64,000 bases of DNA from Algisphaera agarilytica (GTDB lineage: Bacteria; Planctomycetota; Phycisphaerae; Phycisphaerales; Phycisphaeraceae), in assembly GCF_014207595.1 (NCBI RefSeq), contig NZ_JACHGY010000001.1, positions 3,628,212-3,692,211 on the forward strand. The letters are read 5' to 3'. Below, piece by piece: positions 16,682 through 24,574 of the stretch (position 1 is its first letter; every line of letters starts with the position of its first letter). The notes below the pieces were generated by a model that saw only the letters and a program-made list of their open reading frames with translations, searched no databases and was not told where the DNA came from. Position numbers and translations under genes: made by a program.

Positions 16682-18034
16682 TCACTTAACGTACGCGGCG
16701 TAGATCGCGTTGAGGGCGGTGTCGAAGTCGTTGACGTTGACGCCGACGATGATATTCAGCTCGCTGCTGCCCTGATCGATCATCCGGATGTTCACGCTCG
16801 CCTCGGCCAGGGCGCTGAACAGCGTGGCGGCCATGCCGGGCTTGGTCTTCATGTTTCGGCCGACGGTGGCGATCAGTGCGAGATCGGGGTCGACGCTGAG
16901 GGTGTCCGGCTCGATGTCACGCCGCAAGTCTTCCAGCACGCGGTCGAGCTTGCCCGTCAACTCGTCGTCGGCGACAACGATCGAGAGCGTGTCGATGCCC
17001 GAAGGCATGTGCTCGAAACTCACGCCGTTGCGGCGGAGGATCCCCAGGACCTGTTCGCCGTAGCCGATGACTTCGTTCATCAGCGTCTTTTCGAGGTGGA
17101 TGATGGTGAAGTCTTTCCGGCCCGCGATGCCGGTAATGGGGTAGCGGGTGGGCTGCTCGGTGTCGCTGCCGACGATGAGCGTGCCGGGGTGTTCGGGGTC
17201 GTTGGTGTTGCGGATGTTGACCGGGATGCCCGCGTGCCGAACGGGGAAGACCGCTTCGGGGTGGAGCACGGTGGCGCCCATGTAGGACAGCTCGCGCAGC
17301 TCGCGGTAGGTCAGCGTCTCGATGGTCTGCGGTTGGTTGACGACGCGCGGGTCGGTCATGAGAAGGCCGGAGACATCGGTCCAGTTTTCGTAGACCTTGG
17401 CTCCCGTGGCGCGGGCAACGATGGCGCCGGTGACGTCCGAGCCGCCGCGGCTGAAGGTCTTGATGTGGCCCTCGGGCGTGCTGCCGTAGAACCCGGGGAC
17501 GACGGCCCGGCCGAGCTCCTGAAGCTTATCGCCGAGCGTGCGGTAGGTGCGTTCCTCGTCCAGACGGCCAAGCGAGTTGAAGAAGATCACCTCGGCCGAG
17601 TCGACGAAGGCGATGCCCAACCGCTCGGCGAGGATGCGGCCGTTGAGGTATTCGCCACGGCTGGCGGCGTAATCGGGGCCGCGACCCGTCTGGGCGTTTT
17701 CGGCGATCTTGGCCTTGACCTCGCCCAGCAGCGCATCCATGTCCAACTCGACGCCGAGCTCCTCTGCGATGCCTCGGAAACGCTTCTCGATGATGCCGAA
17801 GGCCTCGTCAAACGCCACGCCCTGGCCGGCCGACTCGTGACAGAGGTAGAGCAGGTCGGTGACCTTGCGGTCGTCGGCCGAGCGTTTGCCCGGGGCCGAG
17901 GGCACGACGAATCGGCGGTCGGGGTCGGCGTCGATGATCGCGTGGGCCTTGGCGATCTGCTCGGACGAAGCCAGGGAGGAGCCGCCGAACTTGGCGACTT
18001 TCACGGTCGATGGCGTGGAGGGGGAGGCGTTCAT
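16682..18034 (-). CDS. lysC: Aspartate kinase
   Basis: This 450-residue monofunctional enzyme phosphorylates aspartate, the entry step to lysine, threonine and methionine. The N-terminal amino-acid kinase domain has KFGGSSLAS at residues 15-23, the nucleotide/substrate motif FSRGGSDVTGA, and TDPRVVNQPQTI. Two ACT domains follow from about residue 300 (IHLEKTLMNEVIGYGEQV; LIATVGRNMKTKPGMAATLF), the site of allosteric feedback by lysine or threonine. The short, lysC-like length and the unusual VVPSAPGKRSADDRKVTDLL in place of VVSAMG suggest the class of kinases common in Chlamydia and planctomycetes. It is a single gene, with a palindromic element upstream and no operon partner. Confidence 0.93.
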   Translation of the reverse strand: MNASPSTPSTVKVAKFGGSSLASSEQIAKAHAIIDADPDRRFVVPSAPGKRSADDRKVTDLLYLCHESAGQGVAFDEAFGIIEKRFRGIAEELGVELDMDALLGEVKAKIAENAQTGRGPDYAASRGEYLNGRILAERLGIAFVDSAEVIFFNSLGRLDEERTYRTLGDKLQELGRAVVPGFYGSTPEGHIKTFSRGGSDVTGAIVARATGAKVYENWTDVSGLLMTDPRVVNQPQTIETLTYRELRELSYMGATVLHPEAVFPVRHAGIPVNIRNTNDPEHPGTLIVGSDTEQPTRYPITGIAGRKDFTIIHLEKTLMNEVIGYGEQVLGILRRNGVSFEHMPSGIDTLSIVVADDELTGKLDRVLEDLRRDIEPDTLSVDPDLALIATVGRNMKTKPGMAATLFSALAEASVNIRMIDQGSSELNIIVGVNVNDFDTALNAIYAAYVK

Positions 18035-18098
18035 GGGGCGGATACGTTAACCGCCCGGGTTCGGGGCCGCCATTTGGGACGGTGGATTGGCGTGGGCG

Positions 18099-18127
18099 CG
18101 CGGGGCCAAGCCCCGCGGCTAACGGGG
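18099..18127. repeat. Intergenic palindrome ending GGCTAA (copy 1)
   Basis: CGCGGGGC (18099-18106), loop CAA, and GCCCCGCG (18110-18117) form a perfect 8-base-pair stem followed by GCTAACGGGG. The element lies between lysC and tRNA-Leu. Similar palindromes with a trailing GCTAA and G/C tract occur at 38477-38503, 36309-36330 and 30499-30524, which suggests a dispersed REP-like family. Confidence 0.5.
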
Positions 18128-18163
18128 ACAAATTCGGCGGTTTTACATGCGATTCGGGCTGGC

Positions 18164-18191
18164 TCGACAGGGCAGCGGGTTTGGCTATACT
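18164..18191 (+). promoter_or_regulatory. Promoter of tRNA-Leu(GAG)
   Basis: TCGACA (18164-18169, five of six to TTGACA), a 16-base spacer and TATACT (18186-18191, five of six to TATAAT). The tRNA begins 17 bases after the -10 box. Confidence 0.65.
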
Positions 18192-18208
18192 GTGCGACTC
18201 CCCATCTC

Positions 18209-18294
18209 GCCCGGATGGCGGAATTGGCAGACGCGCCGCGTTGAGGTCGCGGTGGAGGTAAAACTCCTTGCAGGTTCGACTCCTGTTCCGGGCA
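18209..18294 (+). tRNA. tRNA-Leu (anticodon GAG)
   Basis: The acceptor GCCCGGA (18209-18215) pairs with TCCGGGC (18287-18293), with discriminator A18294. The D arm is TGGCGGAATTGGCAGAC. The anticodon stem CCGCG/CGCGG carries the loop TTGAGGT, giving anticodon GAG (reads CUC/CUU). A long variable arm (GGAGGTAAAACTCC) identifies tRNA-Leu, and the T loop is GGTTCGACTCC. CCA is not encoded. It is the second leucine isoacceptor in the window. Confidence 0.97.
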
Positions 18295-18297
18295 TTG

Positions 18298-18325
18298 ACG
18301 CTCCGCAGCCGCGGGGCGTTTTTTT
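18298..18325 (+). terminator. Intrinsic terminator of tRNA-Leu(GAG)
   Basis: ACGCTCCGC (18298-18306) pairs with GCGGGGCGT (18311-18319), including one G-U pair, around an AGCC loop and is followed by a run of T to 18325. Confidence 0.88.
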
Positions 18326-18436
18326 GTGGCGGGGCGGCCACGGCGGAAACTCCTTTTCAGGCTACGGAATCAGCGATAGGCTGTAACCACTGTCGATCGT
18401 GGTGGGGAACCCGATCTCCCGTGGAAGAGGAACGAC

Positions 18437-19456
18437 ATGCAGACGACAAAGATGCGGAAGTGGGTGGGGGCGTTGGCCCTCGTGGCGGTGGGGTGCGTGG
18501 GGCTGACGGGTTGCCAGAGCGCCCCGCCTCAGGAGAAGGCCCCCGAACCGGTGGTGCCCGCGGGGAAAATCACCTTTGAAGACGCGGTGAAGATCGACAA
18601 CGGCGTGGTCCGCCTCGCGGTGTCGCCCAGCGTGGGCCGGGTCGTCGAGTTTGGCTACGTCGGACAGCCGAATCTTCTTTGGGTCAACACCCAGGACATC
18701 TTCGACACCCCGCCCGGCCCCGATACCTACTACAACATCGGCGGCGACAAGCTCTGGGTTGCGCCCCAGCCGCTTTGGAAGAACGCCTTCGGCCACGACA
18801 ACTGGCCTCCCGAAGGCGTGATCGACGGCGCGGCTTGGACGCTGGTCGAACAGAAACGCGATTCGATCACAATCCAGAGCCCCGAGAGCCCGGATTACGG
18901 CGTGGTGGTACGACGGACGTTCCAACTTCCGGCGTCCAAATCCCAGGCCGTGATCACCAACCAAATCGTGCGGCTCCGAGCCAACCCGCACCCGTTGCAG
19001 CTCTGGACGGTGACGCAGATCAAAGAGCCCGACACGGCCGTGCTCGACATCGCCAAGGACGGGCCGGAGATGCCCACGCCGTTCGTCAAGATGACCGATG
19101 AGACCCCGGTGAAAGTCGAGGGGTACGTACGGTTGATCGGGGAGGGCGGGGCGGTGGCGTGGACCCAGCAAGGCGACGTCCACGCCAAGCTCGGAACACT
19201 TGGCCGATGGGTCGCCGGGGTGTACGACGGCGTGGTCTTCCGCCAGTCCACCAAGTTCGACGCCAACGCGGCCTACCCCGAAGCGTCGTCGGTGCAGGTC
19301 TACCGGGCCGGGGACTACACCGAGCTCGAACTGCTCAGCCCGCTCATCCAGCTCGCCCCCGGCGAATCGATGAGCAACACGGTCACATGGGCACTCATCG
19401 AAGTCAGCAAGCAATACGACCCGACCGATTTCCTTCTGGCGTCCGACCCGAAGTAA
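18437..19456 (+). CDS. DUF4380-family lipoprotein
   Basis: The 339-residue protein has a lipoprotein signal (MRKWVGALALVAVGCVGLTGC, lipobox LTGC at residue 26). The mature domain begins at ITFEDAVKIDNGVVRLAVSPSVGRV and includes EFGYVGQPNLLWVN and YYNIGGDKLWVAPQ. This matches the DUF4380 pattern, a beta-sandwich related to carbohydrate-mutarotase (galactose mutarotase-like) folds. A role in sugar recognition at the envelope is inferred from the fold family only. AGAGGAA five bases before the ATG is a good ribosome-binding site. It converges on hslU with nine bases between stops. Confidence 0.82.
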   Translation: MQTTKMRKWVGALALVAVGCVGLTGCQSAPPQEKAPEPVVPAGKITFEDAVKIDNGVVRLAVSPSVGRVVEFGYVGQPNLLWVNTQDIFDTPPGPDTYYNIGGDKLWVAPQPLWKNAFGHDNWPPEGVIDGAAWTLVEQKRDSITIQSPESPDYGVVVRRTFQLPASKSQAVITNQIVRLRANPHPLQLWTVTQIKEPDTAVLDIAKDGPEMPTPFVKMTDETPVKVEGYVRLIGEGGAVAWTQQGDVHAKLGTLGRWVAGVYDGVVFRQSTKFDANAAYPEASSVQVYRAGDYTELELLSPLIQLAPGESMSNTVTWALIEVSKQYDPTDFLLASDPK

Positions 19457-19465
19457 CCGCTCGCA

Positions 19466-20869
19466 TCACAGCACGAAGTTCGAAAGGTCTGCGTCTTCCA
19501 CGACGGGGGCGACCTGTTGCTTTACGAACTCGGCGGTGATCGAGAGCTTGGTCTCGCCACCGGCGACGCGCTCGGGCGCGTCGAAGTTCACCTGATCGAA
19601 GACCTTCTCGATGATCGTGGTGAGTCGGCGGGCGCCGATGTTCTCCAGCGTGGTGTTGGCCTGGGCGGCGAGCTCGGCCATCGCTTCGATCGCCTCGGGC
19701 TCGAACTCCACCTCCAACCCTTCGACGCCCAAGAGCGCCTGCTGCTGTTTGGTGAGCGCGTTCTTGGGCTCGGTCAGGATGCGGATGAAGTCGGCCTTGC
19801 CCAGAGCCTGCAACTCAACGCGGATCGGGAAGCGGCCCTGAAGCTCGGGCATCAGGTCGCTCACCGCGGCGACGTGGAACGCGCCCGCTGCGATGAAGAG
19901 GATGTGGTCGGTGTGAACGGTGCCGTACTTGGTCGAGACCGCCGAGCCCTCGACGATCGGCAGCAGGTCGCGCTGCACGCCCTGCCGGCTGACATCGGGC
20001 GAGCCGGACCCGCCGCCCGAAGAACTCTGAGCCCCGCTGGGCGTGGCGATCTTGTCGATCTCGTCGAGGAAAATGATGCCATCGTTCTGTGCCCGCTCGA
20101 CCGCCTCGGCCTGGATCTTCTCTTTGTTGAGCAGCTTCTCGGTCTCCTGCTCGATGAGCACGACCCGGGCGTCCTTCACGGTCAGCTTGCGGGAGGCGGT
20201 CTGCTCGGGGATGAGCTTCTCGAACATGTTGGACATGTCCGGGTCCATCTGGTCCAGCCCCATGTTGGCGAACATGACGTTGGTCTGCGGGCGCTTGGTG
20301 ACGGTGAGTTCGACTTCGCGTTCGTCGAGCGTGCCCGCTTCGAGTTGTTTGCGGAGCGCGTCCCGGAGGCGTTGGCGGTTTTCGCCGGAGTCTTCGGTCG
20401 AAACGAATCCTCCCGCGGAGTCGCCGGGTGAGACGGCGGGCCGCGGCTTGGGCGTGTCGGGGAGCAGCAGGTCCAATAAACGCTCTTCGGCAGCGGATTT
20501 GGCTTTTTCCTCGACGATCTTGGACTGCTCGGCCCGGACGAGGCCGACGGACTGGTCCACCAGGTCGCGGACCATGGATTCGACATCGCGGCCGTGGTAG
20601 CCGACCTCGGTGAACTTGCTCGCCTCGACCTTGATGAACGGGGCGGAGGCGAGCTTGGCCAGGCGGCGGGCGATCTCGGTCTTACCCACGCCGGTGGGAC
20701 CGGCCATGATGATGTTCTTGGGGTACACCTCGCGGGAGAGCTCGGCCTCGAGCTGACGCCGACGCCAGCGGTTGCGGATGGCCACGGCGACGGCCCGTTT
20801 GGCGTCGGACTGCCCGATAACGTGTCGGTCCAGGGCGTCAACAATCTGGCGGGGGGTCAGGTCATGCAT
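19466..20869 (-). CDS. hslU: ATP-dependent protease ATPase subunit HslU
   Basis: The 467-residue AAA+ unfoldase has Walker A GPTGVGKT (residues 57-64), Walker B GIIFLDEIDKIA, and the hallmark pore segment GYHGRDVESMVRDL (GYVG-type pore in HslU). An I domain of about 100 residues separates the two halves. The sensor II region GARRLTTIIEKVF and the C-terminal DLSNFVL, which inserts into the peptidase, are intact. In most bacteria hslV is directly upstream, but here the upstream neighbour is divergent pilM, so hslV must lie elsewhere. The ATG is preceded at nine bases by TATGAT, a possible -10 box. High confidence. Confidence 0.95.
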   Translation of the reverse strand: MHDLTPRQIVDALDRHVIGQSDAKRAVAVAIRNRWRRRQLEAELSREVYPKNIIMAGPTGVGKTEIARRLAKLASAPFIKVEASKFTEVGYHGRDVESMVRDLVDQSVGLVRAEQSKIVEEKAKSAAEERLLDLLLPDTPKPRPAVSPGDSAGGFVSTEDSGENRQRLRDALRKQLEAGTLDEREVELTVTKRPQTNVMFANMGLDQMDPDMSNMFEKLIPEQTASRKLTVKDARVVLIEQETEKLLNKEKIQAEAVERAQNDGIIFLDEIDKIATPSGAQSSSGGGSGSPDVSRQGVQRDLLPIVEGSAVSTKYGTVHTDHILFIAAGAFHVAAVSDLMPELQGRFPIRVELQALGKADFIRILTEPKNALTKQQQALLGVEGLEVEFEPEAIEAMAELAAQANTTLENIGARRLTTIIEKVFDQVNFDAPERVAGGETKLSITAEFVKQQVAPVVEDADLSNFVL

Positions 20870-21061
20870 GGAGCAACGATCATAGCGGTTAGGCGATGCA
20901 AAGCATTGGTCAGAGAAGCCTAAACCGGCGTGTGGCTTGTGTCGATGGAAGGGCGAGGGCTGACCCGGTCACCACGTGGCGGGAGAAAGCCTAGGGCCGT
21001 ACCCGTCGCGTCACGGGGCACCGATAGGCCCGGTCCGTATTCGTTGATCCAGGCACCGCTC

Positions 21062-22165
21062 ATGGCCTTTGGCAAAACCAAATCTCGACTCTCGCCCATC
21101 GGCATCGATTTCGGGGCCGACAGCCTGAAGCTGCTGCAGATCGTCCCCGGCGATCCGCCCGAATTGGTCGCGCTGGGCTCGGCCACCGTGCCCGAAGAAG
21201 CCCGCACCGACCTCAACGCCCGCCAGGCCTTCCTCGAAGAAGCCCTGCCCGCACTGCTGCGTCGTCACGACTTCAAGCAGAAACGCGTCATGCTCTCCAC
21301 CCCGGCGTTCCAGACGCTGGTCAACAACCTGGTGATCAACCGGGTGGACAACAAGGAAATCGACAGCCAGGTCGATCTCGCGCTGCAGACCCGCCTGGGT
21401 GTCGAGCCCAGCCGCATGGTGATCCGCAACTACCCCGGGGCCGAGATCTACCGAGACGGCCACCCGAAACAGGAAGTCATCACCTTCGCCGCCGGGCGTG
21501 ACATCGTGATGCGTTACGTCGAACTCGCCAACCGCCTCAAGCTCGAGGTCGTGGGCATGCACTGCGAAGCCCCCTGCGTGCTTCGCGCGTTTTCACACGT
21601 CGGCCAAGTCGATGCGAGCGACCGCGACCGTGCGGTGGCGTTCATCGACCTCGGTGCCGCGACCACGAAGATCGTCGTCGCCCGTGGTGGGCAGATGATG
21701 CTCGCCAAGACGGTTCACGCCGGGGGCGATCAGTGGACCCGGAAGCTCGCCGCGGACCAGAGCATGGAATTCGCCGAGGCTCGGCTGGCCCGCGTGGCCC
21801 AAGCCAACGGGCAAAGTTCGGCGGTCGCCACCGCTGAACCCGCCACGGCTAACGCCAGCGAGCCATTGGACTGCGAAACCACCGAGTGCCTCATCGATGA
21901 GCTGCGGATGACCTTCCGCCACTACGAGTCGCGCTACCCCGAACAGCCGATCGAGAAGCTGATTTTCATCGGCGGCGAGGCCAACCGCATCCAGACCTGC
22001 CAGCAACTCGCCCGCAGCGTCCGCGTAGCCGCACAGCTGGGCGATCCGTTTGCCCGGCTGTCGCGGATGAACGCGAGCGGTTCGCCGATGGAAGTCGATC
22101 TGTCCCAGCCCCAGCCCGGATGGGCCGTGGCCCTGGGCCTCTGCCTCAGCGAGGCCAACCTGTAA
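21062..22165 (+). CDS. pilM: Type IV pilus assembly protein PilM
   Basis: This 367-residue protein belongs to the actin-like ATPase fold: SPIGIDFGADSLKLLQIV at the N-terminus (phosphate-1 loop), DRAVAFIDLGAATTKIVVA (phosphate-2) and EKLIFIGGEANRIQTC (adenosine motif). PilM sits on the cytoplasmic face and binds the N-terminal tail of PilN, coupling motor and inner-membrane platform. The N-terminal extension available from 20930 is basic, unlike family members, so the ATG at 21062 is used. It is the first gene of a five-gene run with pilN, pilO, a PilP-like gene and pilB. Confidence 0.9.
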   Translation: MAFGKTKSRLSPIGIDFGADSLKLLQIVPGDPPELVALGSATVPEEARTDLNARQAFLEEALPALLRRHDFKQKRVMLSTPAFQTLVNNLVINRVDNKEIDSQVDLALQTRLGVEPSRMVIRNYPGAEIYRDGHPKQEVITFAAGRDIVMRYVELANRLKLEVVGMHCEAPCVLRAFSHVGQVDASDRDRAVAFIDLGAATTKIVVARGGQMMLAKTVHAGGDQWTRKLAADQSMEFAEARLARVAQANGQSSAVATAEPATANASEPLDCETTECLIDELRMTFRHYESRYPEQPIEKLIFIGGEANRIQTCQQLARSVRVAAQLGDPFARLSRMNASGSPMEVDLSQPQPGWAVALGLCLSEANL

Positions 22166-22263
22166 CCCCGGCATTGCCTACCCCGATCTCGGAAGTATCC
22201 GAGTGATTGCCTCGAACCCTGATTCCGACCCCCAGACCCCGACACCCGAAACTGGAGCCAGCC

Positions 22264-23043
22264 ATGGCTGAGAACATGAGTTTCCTTCCCGAAGACTACC
22301 TGGAAAAGAAGATCGCGCGTCGCACGAACGTGATCTTCGTCAGCCTGTTTGCCGTGGTGCTCACGGCCGTGGCCGCGACCGATTTCGTCGGCCGACGCCA
22401 GGACTCGGTGCAACTCGCCGAACTCGCCGCCCGCCACGCGGAGTTCGAAGAGATGCGTCGGACGTTTGAGCAGATCGAAGAGCTCAACGCCAAGAAGCAA
22501 GAGATGAAGAACAAGGCCAACGTCACCGCGACGCTGAAGGACAACGTCCTGAAGTCGATGGTCTTCGCCGAGCTGATCAACAACATGCCCGCGACGCTGC
22601 GTCTGACCGACCTGGAGCTGCAAACCAAGGTCGCCAAGAACGGCGCCCCGCCGCCGCGTACCGCCATCCAACGCGAAAAGATGCGTCAGAAGGGCACCGG
22701 CCAGAAGGAAGTCCAGGTCGTTCCGACCGTCGTGGACATCACGCTGATCGGCATGGCCCCGACCGACGTCGAAATCTCCGACTACATCGGCAACCTCAAC
22801 GCCCACGAGCTTTTCCGCGGCGTTAGCTTGGCCTTCGTCGAAGAGGCGAAGAAGGAAGACAACGTGATGCGTAAGTTCCGCATCGAGCTGTCGCTGGACC
22901 GCGAATTCGACACCGCCGATTTCGAACCCACCTTGGCCGATCGTGAGCTGGAAGTCGACCCCACCGGCGAGACCCTGCAGATCAACCCCGAAGGCGAGTT
23001 TGTCCGTCCCACCGAGTCGCTCGGTGTGGTTGAAACCGATTAA
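22264..23043 (+). CDS. pilN: Type IV pilus assembly protein PilN
   Basis: The 259-residue product starts MAENMSFLPEDYLEKKIARRT, carrying the short INLLP-like motif (MSFLPEDYL) that binds PilM. A single membrane helix follows at about residues 21-42 (NVIFVSLFAVVLTAVAATDF). A coiled-coil stretch with FEQIEELNAKKQEMKNK precedes a ferredoxin-like periplasmic domain (VPTVVDITLIGMAPTDVEIS). The order and spacing with pilM and pilO are as in Myxococcus and Pseudomonas. A tail after residue 200 (ELEVDPTGETLQINPEGEF) is longer than usual. ATG at 22264; the frame opens upstream, but the segment is pyrimidine-rich and starts at a TTG. Confidence 0.87.
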   Translation: MAENMSFLPEDYLEKKIARRTNVIFVSLFAVVLTAVAATDFVGRRQDSVQLAELAARHAEFEEMRRTFEQIEELNAKKQEMKNKANVTATLKDNVLKSMVFAELINNMPATLRLTDLELQTKVAKNGAPPPRTAIQREKMRQKGTGQKEVQVVPTVVDITLIGMAPTDVEISDYIGNLNAHELFRGVSLAFVEEAKKEDNVMRKFRIELSLDREFDTADFEPTLADRELEVDPTGETLQINPEGEFVRPTESLGVVETD

Positions 23044-23135
23044 GACCCCCGAGATTTTCCGAGACACGTCCCACGGGCGTGTGCGTCACCCGAGCCCCGA
23101 TACACGCCACACGGCGAAACCGCCGGAGAAACACC

Positions 23136-23690
23136 ATGCGATTTGGCATCCGAGAAATCCTGTTCGTCCTCATCCTGCTGGCCATCCCCGGTGGGTGGTA
23201 CATGGCCGTGGCCCAGCCACGCCTTGAAAAGAAGCTCCAGCGCACCGCAGACATCGCGAAGGTCGAGTCCAAGATCAAGTCGGTCGAGAAAGCGACCGCC
23301 GGGATCGAAGATGTCCAGGCCGAGATCGAGAAGCTGCAGAACGCCATTAACCATTTCCAGAGCATGCTGCCCAGCGACCGCGAAGTCGAGACGCTGCTGC
23401 GTGAGGTCTGGGAGCTGGCCGGTGAGCATGATCTCAACGCCAAGAGCGTGCGTCCGGACAAGATCGTCCCCGCCGCCCAGTACGCCGAGCTGCCCATCAT
23501 GATGGAGATCGTCGGCGACTTCGACGGCTTCTACGACTTTATCCGTGACATCGAGAAGCTTCCCCGGATCACCCGGATGCCCCGCATCAAGATCAAGCGT
23601 GACTCGAAGGAAGACGGCGGCGTGGTGAAGGCCGAGATGACCCTGAGCATCTTCTTCGAGGGCGACGACGCCCGCGACATCCGCTCGTAA
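23136..23690 (+). CDS. pilO: Type IV pilus assembly protein PilO
   Basis: The 184-residue protein has an N-terminal membrane helix (ILFVLILLAIPGGWYMAVA), a coiled-coil (KLQRTADIAKVESKIKSVEK) and a ferredoxin-like C-terminal domain containing MMEIVGDFDGFYDFIRDIEKL, the characteristic PilO motif GxYxxxxxFL. PilN-PilO dimers form the inner-membrane alignment complex. The gene lies 93 bases after pilN, with GGAGA before ATG 23136. The GDFDGFYDFIRDIEKLPRI pattern makes the assignment firm. Confidence 0.9.
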   Translation: MRFGIREILFVLILLAIPGGWYMAVAQPRLEKKLQRTADIAKVESKIKSVEKATAGIEDVQAEIEKLQNAINHFQSMLPSDREVETLLREVWELAGEHDLNAKSVRPDKIVPAAQYAELPIMMEIVGDFDGFYDFIRDIEKLPRITRMPRIKIKRDSKEDGGVVKAEMTLSIFFEGDDARDIRS

Positions 23691-23765
23691 TCAAGCCGAC
23701 CTCCACGTAATTCGAACCGAACCAACCGCGGCCCGGCCGCCAAACGACCCGACAAGGGAAATCAG

Positions 23766-24515
23766 ATGAGTGAATTTGAAGACTTCGACAACCCGGTGAA
23801 CGAAAGCTTCGAGGAAGAGCCGCAGACCATGTCCCTGATGGGGGGCATCGCCGGTGGCGGCGCCCTGCCCGGCGACGAGTTCGCCATCGGTGGCAACGAA
23901 AGCAAAAAGCTCACCCAGCAGTCGATCCTCATCGGCTTGACCGTCACGGTGGTGGCATTCGGGGCGCTCACGCTCATGCGTGTGACCCAGAAGGACGCCA
24001 GCGCCGCGGACGTCTCGGCCGAGACGATGCAGTTCATGACCGAGCTCGATATCCGGATCGCGAACATGGACAAGATGTCCGAAAACGATCCGCTCAACCC
24101 GGTCAACATCAAGCGGCTGTTCCAAGACACGGACGAGATCGTCGCCGCAATCGAGGACGACCCCACCGAGAAGCAGGTCCCGCTGGAGCTGGTTCAGATG
24201 AACCCGTTCACCCTGGTGCAGCAAAAGACTGCTGAGGTTACCGAAGCGGTCGACAGCGAAGCGATGCGTGAAGCCGAACGTTCGGCCGAATTGCAGAACC
24301 TGTACGGCGAGTTGGCCCGCATTGAGATCCAGAGTCTGGTCGGTGGCAAACGGCCCGCGGCCTTCATCGGCGGCGACCTGTTCAAGGTCGGCGACAAGAT
24401 CGGCAGCTTCGTCATCACTCAGATCGACAACCGCCGCATCGTCTTCGACGCCCCGGGCTTTGAACTGCGTGACGGTGAGACCTCGTTTGCTCTGGGGATC
24501 AAGACCGACCGTTAA
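23766..24515 (+). CDS. PilP-like inner-membrane pilus accessory protein
   Basis: The 249-residue product has one membrane helix at about residues 56-75 (SILIGLTVTVVAFGALTLMR) after a cytoplasmic acidic head (MSEFEDFDNPVNESFEEEP). A helical linker and a C-terminal beta domain follow, with IGGDLFKVGDKIGSF and VITQIDNRRIVFDAPGFEL. That last segment resembles the PilP/GspC homology-region fold, in which a strand is extended to contact secretin PilQ. Position after pilO supports the role. Unlike PilP it is a bitopic protein instead of a lipoprotein, so the name is provisional. Confidence 0.7.
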   Translation: MSEFEDFDNPVNESFEEEPQTMSLMGGIAGGGALPGDEFAIGGNESKKLTQQSILIGLTVTVVAFGALTLMRVTQKDASAADVSAETMQFMTELDIRIANMDKMSENDPLNPVNIKRLFQDTDEIVAAIEDDPTEKQVPLELVQMNPFTLVQQKTAEVTEAVDSEAMREAERSAELQNLYGELARIEIQSLVGGKRPAAFIGGDLFKVGDKIGSFVITQIDNRRIVFDAPGFELRDGETSFALGIKTDR

Positions 24516-24574
24516 GACCCGACGCAGGCCCGAACGGCCCGCCCGTATGTATCGAAGCGCAGGGGAGAAGCGCC

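Noticed and set aside
16676-18244. 522-codon plus-strand ORF opposite lysC
   Set aside because: Val/Gly/Asp-rich shadow of the aspartate kinase gene; it also runs into the tRNA.
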